DNA from: Flammulina velutipes
Taxonomy: Eukaryota; Basidiomycota; Agaricomycetes; Agaricales; Physalacriaceae
Assembly (NCBI GenBank): GCA_011800155.1
Contig: CM022371.1
Location: 496,001-560,000, forward strand
Reading direction: 5' to 3'
DNA length: 64,000 nt
The notes under the pieces were generated by a model, which was not told where the DNA came from, searched no databases, and saw only the letters and a program-made list of their open reading frames with translations. Shown here in pieces: positions 10,862 to 19,767 of the stretch. Each line of letters opens with the position of its first letter. The first letter of the stretch is position 1. The position numbers and the translations under genes were made by a program.

Positions 10862-12826
10862 TCACCAGACCCTCCGTCGTTTGGAATTGCCCTCGTTATT
10901 GTTAAATTCTTGTCCTCGGTTCTTGTCCGAGTAACCTACCGGAATTCATGTTAGCACTATAATTCACTAAACACTAGCCGAAGCCTACCTGAACGAGATC
11001 TAGTACCGTCAGGACCACTATTTACCAGGCCATCAACACCTTGGAGGATGGGTCAAATGGAGTTATCATGTGTCTTTCAGATATATATCCTACCTCCTTC
11101 ATGCTTCACAGCAGGGCCACTGCGCCGTGGATCAGAGGGACGGATGCTGTGGTCGATGGGTTCGTGTTTTATACGATCACCATCTAAGAAACGCGAGTAA
11201 GTAACAGAAAGGCATCTCTCAGCATGACGCTCACCGTATTTAGCTGGCCTCCGTAAACGAGGATCGCGCGATGAACCCTCCGACGGTACCTTCCCATGGT
11301 ATCCATTTGAAGTTGAAGGTCCGGAATTAGCGATCGTGTATTCTTCGGCGCGTGTTCGTACTGGCGGAAGGGCGTGGTCTAAGGATCAGTGGGTTAATTA
11401 CAGGAATCACGACACACAACGCAAATGCGGTACCTATTGGTTCGGGCTTGATAGGCTGAGTCTTTGACTTGGAAGGTTCCGTTGACTTTGCTGTGGAACG
11501 AAGAGGATTCTGTGTCAACATATGGTCGTCTCCTAACTTTCAACAAAAATCTCTTTGAAAATACTTCATGGCTCACCCATTGGTTCTGACTTGACGATCG
11601 TTTTGCCCTGCGCTGACGACTGGGCCTTCATCGCCTCCAGTTTTGCCATAACAGCACGTCGATTAGCGACGCGCGGATCCTCTGGTGGCTTCTGTACGCG
11701 ATCTTTACTGTCGACATCGTCTTCATGTTCTGCTGGGCGTGTCGATTGGGTCTTCATCGCCTCCAGTTTTGCCATAACATCACGTCTATTAGCGACGCGC
11801 GGGTCTTCTGGCTGCTTCTGTACATGATCCTTATTGTCGACATCATCTTCCACCTTGAATTTATGTTCTACCCGACGAAGAGTCAGGCTTTTCCGAATAC
11901 GAATGAATTACACTGACCTGTGGGTTCTGTTTTCTCAAGTTTCACTGGAGCGCCTTCTGGTAGTTTGTGAATTTGATCTTTATTGTCGACATCCTGTTCC
12001 AGCTTCAGAGGGGCGTCTTCAGTGAGAATTTTAGAATTTAAAGAGCGTAGTGAAAGAGAGAGGTAGCTACCGATGGGTTCTGCCTTTGGAACGGGATCGA
12101 CGCGCTTATGGACTGCTCGTGAGCTGACAATGTCGTATTCCGGTTCTTGTTGTTGTACGCGCCCGATATTCGACAATGGTGTCTCATAAGGAGCCCACCG
12201 AGAAGCCGGATCGGGGGGTATGGGTGGTTGGGATAGCTGCTGAGGGGGGTGTCGTCCTTGATATCCGCATCCTGTTGGATAGGCGCTCGGAACCGCGAGC
12301 GATCCACTTTTGCATACCGCTTCTCAAAATTCAAGGTATATTCTGCTGCAGGGGGGGCGTCTCGAGCGAGAGTTTGGGCGGCCTTGGCAGCATGGGCGTA
12401 CATCCCGCATGCGCATCCTGAATCAGGTTAGGGTTGGCTGCAACATAGATGAATAGAGAACACACTCTGTATCTCAGAGGGCGAGCCATATCGGGCAAAG
12501 TCGTATTCGAAGATCTGCGAAACATGTTCCCTCTTGTCTTTGCGGTTGACCATCACGAATTCGCCGAGCAAGCGAGTCTTCATGTCCTCGTCCAGCTGGC
12601 CATTGAAGGAGACGACCACGGAGGACATCGTCCGGTGGTGGAAAATGCCCGTCGTTCGCAATCCCGAGATCGTCTCGAGCCAGATGCCGAGGCGGTTGTG
12701 AAAGTTTTGGTGGTCGACACCTTCTGTGGGCGTTAGGCCAAAAGGATTGGCGACGACCAGGTAGAATTCGCGCCGAGGCGGAGGATATTCTTTTATTTTG
12801 AACGCGCGGTTCTTGCCTTTGCCCAT
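10862..12826 (-). CDS. Unrecognised protein encoded by a run of symmetric phase-1 exons
   Basis: Start MGKGKNRAFKIKEYPPPRREF at 12826. Exons: 12826-12466, 12417-12308, 12239-12071, 12016-11918, 11867-11577, 11532-11434, 11378-11235, 11183-11094, 11039-10989 and 10935-10862. The sum is 1488 nt (495 residues) in one frame. The first 120 residues form a folded-looking alpha/beta region (FYLVVANPFGLTPT; SSVVVSFNGQLDEDM). The rest is charged, disordered and repetitive, with VDNKD/VDSKD and PEDPRVANRR units and K-x-EP(I/T/M) motifs at four exon ends. KxEP resembles SUMO-acceptor consensus sites (psi-K-x-E). The tail is basic (NSKRRRVW). Every intron from 12070 downward is phase 1. The intron at 12307-12240 has a weak donor (GTGGAT) and was chosen because it is the only one I found that restores frame. 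Function unknown; nuclear location is a guess from the basic tail. Confidence 0.7.
11618..11869 (-). repeat. Two tandem copies of a 126-bp coding repeat
   Basis: Copies at about 11618-11743 and 11744-11869 lie within one 291-nt exon. Each encodes 42 residues with the order VD(N/S)KD, VQK.PEDPRVANRR, VMAKLEAMK. The two are close at nucleotide level. A partial third copy (VDNKDQIHKLPEG) sits in the next upstream exon, at about 11950-12005. Confidence 0.8.
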
Positions 12827-12960
12827 CTTGGCCTGATGAGAGCGCAATGGCAAGTCCGTTGTAACGCCATGAGGACAAGAAGCAGGAGTGTTTGATAAGA
12901 TAAGATTAGATCAAACTTCCCAAATCTCCATTTCAAAATTCTTTTGAAGCTACTCCCACC
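12827..12960. promoter_or_regulatory. Compact divergent promoter between the phase-1-exon gene and ADE13
   Basis: Only 134 bases separate the two start codons, so both 5' UTRs and core promoters must lie here or overlap the coding ends. The interval includes a GATA-like AGATAAGATTAGAT stretch around 12897-12911 and a T-rich tract near the ADE13 start. Confidence 0.6.
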
Positions 12961-14883
12961 ATGGACGACTACAATACGTATCAAACGCCACTCTCAAGGT
13001 ATACATTGTACATCGCTGCTATTATGACATCTCTGACCAGCAAACAGTCGCTATGCCAGCAAGGAAATGGCCCATCTCTTCTCTCCTGCTGCAAGTCTCT
13101 CTTGATCTAAATCAACAGATTTCTGAACGCCATACAGAACCGCTTCTACACTTGGCGCAAACTATGGCTCAATCTAGCCATCGCAGAGAAAGAGCTTGGT
13201 CTTCCTATCACGGACGCCGCCATAGAACAAATGAAGAACAATCTAGTCAGTCTCTTCCGCAGATGAAACTTTTGTATCTAAACATTTCCCAGACTCTGAC
13301 TCCAGAGCAGTTTGACATCGCTGCGAAGGAGGAGAAGAAACGTCGCCACGATGTAATGGCTCATGTACACACCTTTGGGATCGTCGCCCCAGCTGCCGCA
13401 GGCATCATCCAGTAAGCAAACACACAAAAGGGGCTCCGTCTTCCGTTAGGCTTACACCGTTCCTAGTCTCGGCGCCACTTCCTGCTACGTCACAGAGTAT
13501 GCTGGTCTCCCGCGTCTTCCTTATCCTGTGAAATTTACTCGCACATAGCAATGCCGACCTCATCTTTCTACGCGAAGGACTCGACTATCTCATTCGCTCC
13601 TTGTCCGTTCTGATCTCTCGCCTCTCATCCTTCGCGGCACAGTATCGGGATCTACCCGCCCTGGGATTCACTCATTTCCAGCCTGCCCAGCTCACGACGG
13701 TAGGGAAACGCGCTACGCTCTGGATCCAGGAATTACTCTGGGACCTCCGGAATATCAAGCGTGCTCGCGATGACCTGGGCTTCCGTGGCGTCAAGGGAAC
13801 TACCGGAACACAAGCTAGTTTTTTGGCCCTTTTCGATGGCGACCACAAAAAGGTCGATATTCTAGACCGAGATGTCAGCGCGGAATCACTCAAATTTACC
13901 TATAGGTCGAAGACCTCGATGCCCTCGTCACCAAGCTTTCCGGCTTTGGCTATGCCTACCCAGTCACGTCGCAGACGTATTCTCGCAAGATTGACGTCGA
14001 TGTCTTAGCACCACTGGCTTCCCTCGGCGCAAGCGCTCATAAAATCGCAACTGACCTTCGTCTACTCGCAAATCTCAAGGTACTTCGTCCTGTTTTCATA
14101 GCTTTTGACATTCTTTTGATCTAATTCATCCAGGAAATCGAAGAACCCTTCGAATCCACACAGATCGGCTCGTCTGCCATGGCGTACAAGCGCAATCCAA
14201 TGCGTTCCGAGCGCGTCTGCAGTCTCTCGCGGCACTTAATGGTACTCCAACAGAATGCGCTCATGACATCGAGCGTGCAATGGTTCGAACGCACACTAGA
14301 TGATAGGTGATTTGCATTCAATTATTGTCTCCCAAGGACTATCAGCTAATATCCATCATAGTGCTAACCGCCGCATTACCCTCCCGGAAGCGTTTTTGAC
14401 AGCAGACATAGTCTTATCCACCCTCCAGAATATTTCCGAGGGACTTGTGGTCTATCCCAAAGTTATCGCCCGCCGTATCAGCCAGGAGCTTCCCTTTATG
14501 GCCACCGAAAATCTCATCATGGCCATCGTAAAGAAAGGTGGAGATAGACAAGAAGCTCATGAGAAAATCCGAGTCAGTTCAGGTTTCCTTCCGCCCCGTT
14601 TGGGCAAGACTGACATCCCGTTTGTTAGGTTTTGTCCCATGAAGCGGCTCATCAGGTCAAGCAACTTGGTCTTGAGAACGACCTCATCGTTCGTGTCAAG
14701 GCTGACCCGTACTTCGACTCGATCAAGGCTGATTTAGAAACACTGTTGGACCCGCAGAGTTTTATCGGTCGTGCTCCGGAACAGGTGGATGCGTTTTTGA
14801 GAGATTGGGTGGAACCCGCGCTCGCTGATGAACAGCTGCAAGACGCCATTAAGAAGTCTGTCAAGGTTGACTTGAATGTGTAG
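12961..14883 (+). CDS. ADE13: Adenylosuccinate lyase
   Basis: Ade13 cleaves SAICAR to AICAR and adenylosuccinate to AMP, both with release of fumarate, in purine synthesis. Ten exons give 484 residues, the usual length for fungal Ade13. Introns: 12999-13047, 13091-13137, 13246-13292, 13412-13466, 13497-13548, 13853-13905, 14080-14133, 14307-14361, 14573-14628. Visible family landmarks are [14 protein letters not shown] near the start, [17 protein letters not shown], then [11 protein letters not shown] with the conserved histidine, [10 protein letters not shown], and [27 protein letters not shown] is followed by the flexible signature loop [15 protein letters not shown] with the catalytic serine pair. 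Intron 2 uses a GC donor (GCAAGT); without it the reading frame hits a stop, and with it the canonical [10 protein letters not shown] is restored. Confidence 0.96.
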
Positions 14884-15130
14884 TCATACTGTCGCAAGAA
14901 TATATTTTCACTCAGAAAAGAGTTACATGCATTTTCTATTTCTCGCTATAATAATAAACTCTAAGGATTAAATTCCCCGGTTCCTATTGTGAACACGGCC
15001 AGGTTTGCGCCTCGGTAACGTTCAGGTCAAGGCAAGGCAGTCAGTATCCCTCCACCAAAGATAGATTGAAGAATTTCGTAGTGTCACACTGGCGTGACCA
15101 AACAACTTGCCACAATGAACTCTTGCCACC

Positions 15131-17138
15131 ATGATGTCTTCATGGTTCAGATACTATGTGCCTGAATTCCGTTATTCAGGCATCGTAGAGCTTAACCCAA
15201 AGGATCCATATCGACAGGCAGCTAAGGCTATCACCAACGAATGCCATGGCCTTCATCGTCTGCAACTCTATTTAGTTCGTCGGTCGGTTGAATCATGTTA
15301 CATGAACCGTTAATGACTTCTGATTACAGCCAGAAGATCTTCTTTTAGAGCCAGAGCATGATCTTGAGGAACGGGCGACGCGTTGGTTGGCCCAGCACTC
15401 GGCGGAGCAAGTAAACCAGTTGAAGTTCATTGCAACCAATTTCCCCCAAGGTACAGATATATCCCGAGACGTTTTCCATTTCCTCGCAGTCCCTGAACAA
15501 AGTACGTTGCATTCCTGATAGAGGATCTATGTACGTCTAAATGAACGTCGTGTTCTTAGCTCTGGAAGGTTAGTCGGTCATCGTAGAAACGCGACTCACA
15601 CTGAACGAGTTTTCATAGATCTCGATACTCTTGCTTCACTTCCCGATCCTGCGCTCCTTCCCTTGCTGAAAGGTTCGAATTCCGTCTAATATTTAGCCCT
15701 CTTCCTGACTCCTTTCAGGTCGGCGAAGCCAACTAGCTACGTTCTCTGGCGAACCTTCCCCTTCTTCACCCACCAAGACGTATGATTTAGTTTTGAACGC
15801 ATGGTCTGCTCCGGATGGCATCCACGGCGGTCGACCACCTGAAAACTATGGCCCACCCATAGCTCTCTTCAGCCCAATCCTGGCCAACTTCAAACATAAC
15901 TTGACGCGCTTGGATGACATTGAACCATCAGCGGTCTTCCTCCGTCTTGCGCAGGAATTTATCGAAACTGCCACTCGATTCTACCCCGACGAGTCAATAC
16001 GCGAACGGAAAGTCAAGGATTTCTTCACCATACTTTTTGACGCACTCGGAGCTTGTCAGATTTTCTCAACTTCAAAGGACGTCAAACTGGAGGTTTTTTG
16101 GGACCTTGTTGCTATTCTGGGGCTGAAGAATGAAAGGGGCTTAGGCGGAGACGCCCTCCTTGAAGCCCTCCTTTCCTATCGCAAGCTACTTGCGGATCCA
16201 AAGGTATGTCTCCTCCCTTCGCCACATCATCAGGTATCGAAGTGGCCCATTAGTATGAGAACTATGTGAAAGCAACAAACTGTCCGTCGATTGTGATAGG
16301 TCTAGCGGGGACTCTTTTTGAAGTGGCAGGTGCAGTTTTCACCGATGCCATAAACACCGAGACGCTGTTTGCCATCGATTTGCGACTCGGCTTCCATAAA
16401 GACGCTGCTGTTCTCCATCTTGCCCGTTTCCTGCTCGTCCTGAGGGGTACGTTCCCCGACATAGGGCACCACTACCAAGCGCTTGCTACCACAGCCCCCT
16501 CTTCGCGTACATCATTGTTCTTCCCCTCTCCCGTTCGTCTCAGCGGCGACGAAATTCCCTCGTCCCTCACTTACATCTCCAAACTGTCTCGGTTAGGCAA
16601 CACCCTCGATGTTGATCGCTGTCACGGAATTTATGTGGCCAATATCTCTCATGATACACCACCACGACGCGTCGTCGTGAAGTTCACAACAAGCTATGAC
16701 GCCAAGGCCCACCGCCTGTTGGAGAAGCATCAACTTGCGCCAGCTCTCCACTGCTGCTGCCTGCTGAAGGGGGGCTATGTGATGGTAGTCATGGGTTACG
16801 TGGAAGGAAAGACGGTCTGGCAAATTATCAAAGACGAAAGAAGGATACCCGTCAAGGTCTACAATGATGTGGCGCGTGCGATTTCCTTATTGCATTGCGA
16901 GAACTTGGTCTTCGGTGACCTTCGTCTTCCCAATATTATGGTGACGAAATCTGGTGATACCCGGCTAATAGATTTTGATTGGGTGTCTGTTGAAGGGATG
17001 GGCAGGTACCCAGCGACACTCAATGAGGACATTGTGGTAGATTCCTGGGCACCTGGAGTGGAAAGGAGAGGCTTAATGACGAAGGCTCATGACCTGTTCA
17101 TGTTAGCTAAATTGCGTTCATGGTGTATTCTCGAGTAG
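15131..17138 (+). CDS. FunK1-type protein kinase-like protein
   Basis: Multi-exon gene whose C-terminal half (16570-17138) keeps degenerate kinase motifs: VVVKFTTSYD (VAIK-type lysine), LLHCENLVFGDLRLPNIMV (catalytic loop, with GD in place of HRD) and RLIDFDWVS (DFG equivalent). This pattern is typical of the expanded FunK1 kinase-like family in Agaricomycetes, here without an obvious active HRD. The N-terminal half (from MMSSWFRYYVPEF) is the family-specific region with DLLLEPEHDLEERATRW and RPPENYGPPIALFSP. Exon 1 is 15131-15274. A 9-nt micro-exon lies at 15560-15568. Introns also occur at about 15677-15718 and 16204-16252. A 39-nt stretch at about 15451-15489 could be either coding or an in-frame intron. 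Confidence 0.8.
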
Positions 17139-17153
17139 GTGTAATTTTGTATC

Positions 17154-18293
17154 CTAGGTAGTTGTAATTGTACGTATACGTATGGCAAGAGAATTAATGT
17201 CGCGCTCATCGAGTGAGACCTCTGCGGGAAATATCTGTTCTACTAACCGGCTGGACGACTCAGATAGGTCATGCAATCGCAAAACCTTCAATGTGTCTTG
17301 AACGCGATAAACGAAGGAGGATAGATGATGTAGCATGGTCTCCAAATCCGACGTAACGTCCCACCTGAGATGAAGACATCTCAGTATGGGTAAATGGAGG
17401 TCGTCGAGGAATTCTCCTAAGGCTATTGTAGGATGATCCGGAATTTGGCGTGTCGTGAACCCCAGCGCTAACTCTTCCAAATGAGGCATCTCGATACGGT
17501 GCCACTCTGCGGGGGACAGTCCACCGTGACCGTCCATCTTCACGTCAACCTTGCACTTGACTAAACCTTTCGCGACCTGACAAACGCGCACCAACTCAGA
17601 TACCGTTAGCTCGCAGTCGTAGTCTAACTGCAAATCTAGTTCCATTAGGCCACGCAGGTCAAGGCCGAGGAGGAGTGCCCGCGTGGTGACCGCATCGCAG
17701 TTCCATACACCTTGTGTGTGTAACTGGAGAGAGCGCAAGTTGGCGCAATTTCGCTGGGTCCGATTGTGACACATAGGCTGTAGTGCGAGGCTAGGCACAG
17801 TGAATGACATTTGCCGCCACCGGGGGCTGTGATCCAGAAGGAGCTCTACCAGCTGGATGCTGATGTCATTGAACCTTCTGTCCAAAGTGTGGCGTGGAGG
17901 ACAGTAGTTCATCGACACGTAAAGGTTTTGATGTTTAGAGAATGAGAGCCAGAAACGCAATGCGTTGACCGTATGGCTCGTTGTGGTGTCGGTAACCACT
18001 ATCTGGAATCTGCACCAGAGCGACGAGATTGAGAGAGCTGTGGAACGCCATCGTTTACAGACTTGAAGTGTGGTTAGGAGATCGGAATTGGTGACAGATG
18101 GATACGAATCAGTGGGGAGGAGGTAATAGAAGACGATGATGAGTAGCTCGACGGGGAGACGGGAGATTGACTGTAGAAAAGGATTATTAGCAAGACAGAC
18201 GAAGATAATGAACTGCGCACGAACTTGAGCGAAACGGTCCACGGCGGGGCTCATGTCTAGTGTAGAGACAACTCCAAAGCGAGCGTCATACAC
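17154..18293 (-). CDS. F-box-like protein
   Basis: The protein starts with SPAVDRFAQ and has an F-box-like motif ISRLPVELLIIVFYYLLP, then LLTTLQVCKRWRSTALSISSLW, followed by about 250 residues of irregular leucine-rich sequence (LRSLQLHTQG, MPHLEELALGF, LRCLHLRWDV). A 54-nt in-frame segment after FAQ (GTTCGT...GCTAAT...ACAG, about 18229-18176) has intron signals and interrupts the F-box, so it is probably spliced out. The start could be at 18293 or at the second Met (MSPAVD). SCF adaptor function is inferred from the family. The stop lies only 15 bases from the stop of the convergent kinase-like gene. Confidence 0.75.
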   Translation of the reverse strand: MYDARFGVVSTLDMSPAVDRFAQVRAQFIIFVCLANNPFLQSISRLPVELLIIVFYYLLPTDSYPSVTNSDLLTTLQVCKRWRSTALSISSLWCRFQIVVTDTTTSHTVNALRFWLSFSKHQNLYVSMNYCPPRHTLDRRFNDISIQLVELLLDHSPRWRQMSFTVPSLALQPMCHNRTQRNCANLRSLQLHTQGVWNCDAVTTRALLLGLDLRGLMELDLQLDYDCELTVSELVRVCQVAKGLVKCKVDVKMDGHGGLSPAEWHRIEMPHLEELALGFTTRQIPDHPTIALGEFLDDLHLPILRCLHLRWDVTSDLETMLHHLSSFVYRVQDTLKVLRLHDLSESSSRLVEQIFPAEVSLDERDINSLAIRIRTITTT

Positions 18294-18912
18294 TAGAGAA
18301 CGAACCTTTTATACTTACCCACCCCTAGAAAGAAGGATACTTCCCCTGGATGTTGTCATATATTGGAGAATCCCCAAGAATCCCCACAATGACCGGAGAT
18401 GAGGCGTGTGAACAACAGCGGTGACATGACGAGTGAGAGGTTGAGAAAAGGGCGAAGCTAGCACCAGGATGGCGGGGATCTATAAATATAGAGAGCATTC
18501 GAGCTCCTAACACGCCGTCTCGAGGCCCATTGTAAAGGGTCGCTCAAACGGCGGGCGCTCAACGCCTGAAATGGCCGGACAAACGCCTCAGTTAAACCAA
18601 CACACACGTATGTGGACAGATCGATTATCGAGGTCGGAGTTACATCATGATGCCATATGGGTAGGAAGGTCTGCCGTGGACGAAGAACTCCAGCGCGCAG
18701 GCCATCGCTCGGACGAAGTGCTGTAGCTTGAGGTGCATTGAAAGATAATTACCTAGTTGATCATGTCAATGGCTTCTGTTCCACGATTTCAATTGAGTCA
18801 TACCATCTGTTGCACTGCAATGTGAACTTGATAGAGCACCCGAGGAAGCTACAGTTTTGGCTGTGTCTGTGTCTCTGGCTTCAGACGCCACACATATGCC
18901 ATACATAGGCTT
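18294..18912. other. Intergenic, upstream of the F-box gene
   Basis: No coding signal seen. A TATA-like TATTTATAG lies on the minus strand at about 18481-18491, roughly 190 bases before the F-box start codon. Confidence 0.4.
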
Positions 18913-19287
18913 TCAGATACCACACCTATGATCTATGAGCATCGTAGGGTCGAGACGCATCGAGAAGTACTTGCCGTATGTGTCTCCAGCAGTATCATTT
19001 AGTCGCACTTCTTCGCAGCAGCCACAGCAGAAGCAAAGGCAACGTTTTGTGCGGAGGTAAAGGTATTTCTTCTTTTGTTTGTCTGAGCCCGAGAGCAGCG
19101 GTGGTGGAAGCCAGCCATCTTTATCCTTGTGAATCGTCCATCTAACGCACGTCCAATCCCCTTCCACCATCGCCATCCGCAGCTGATCCGTTGACTTGTC
19201 TTCTGCTTCGCTCGTCACCATCCTCACTGCCAGGAGCTGAGGTCCCTTGAGCACTGGAAGATGGTCTTCGATGTTACCAGCCAACAA
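18913..19287 (-). CDS. Hypothetical small cysteine-rich protein (uncertain)
   Basis: Open frame of 124 codons starting MLAGNIEDHLPVLKG. It contains a Lys-rich then Cys-rich stretch (KRCLCFCCGCCEEV) and ends DPTMLIDHRCGI. No family recognised, no signal peptide, and no splice partners that I could confirm upstream (19288-19767). It may be an exon of a larger gene or a chance frame. Confidence 0.3.
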   Translation of the reverse strand: MLAGNIEDHLPVLKGPQLLAVRMVTSEAEDKSTDQLRMAMVEGDWTCVRWTIHKDKDGWLPPPLLSGSDKQKKKYLYLRTKRCLCFCCGCCEEVRLNDTAGDTYGKYFSMRLDPTMLIDHRCGI

Positions 19288-19767
19288 CTATTACCATCCA
19301 CCAGTCTGGAGCGCCGAGATCTCAGATGAGTTTATCTGCCCTATCCTCAGCGATCTCCTGGTATGGATCAGTGAGTTGATAACGAGCGAGCAGCTCTCAA
19401 GGAAGGAACGTACTGTCTGATGCACCCACCGAGCAGCTAACTCGGTCGTGTGATGCTCATTGTACCACATCCTCGATGTCCTCCGACCTTGAATATTCCC
19501 ACATGAAAACTATCATGTTGAAGGCACCTAGAACATGATCCTTGAGAAGCTCTCCGCATACCTTCAACCTCGGCAGTGTGACAAACTTCCATTGTAACCC
19601 CTCCAAGTATTTCGCAAGTTTTATCCAGTGAGTCAGCGCAAAAACACCATGCAGAACGTGTCAGATCAAGAAAGGAGGCCAGCAAGTCCAGTCATGGGGT
19701 GGTCTGCTGGATTCATTGTTCCATGAGCAAGGTTAAGACAAACAACATAATGCATTATAATATCACA
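19288..19767. other. Intergenic or unresolved
   Basis: About 480 bases between the uncertain small frame and the end of the GTPase gene. A plus-strand stretch (about 19306-19420) reads WSAEISDEFICPILSDLL and is open to a TGA, but has no supporting neighbours. No other signal seen. Confidence 0.3.

Noticed and set aside
15131..17138. Active Ser/Thr kinase call for the FunK1-type gene
   Set aside because: The HRD motif is replaced (FGD) and the fold is degenerate, so only kinase-like is supported.
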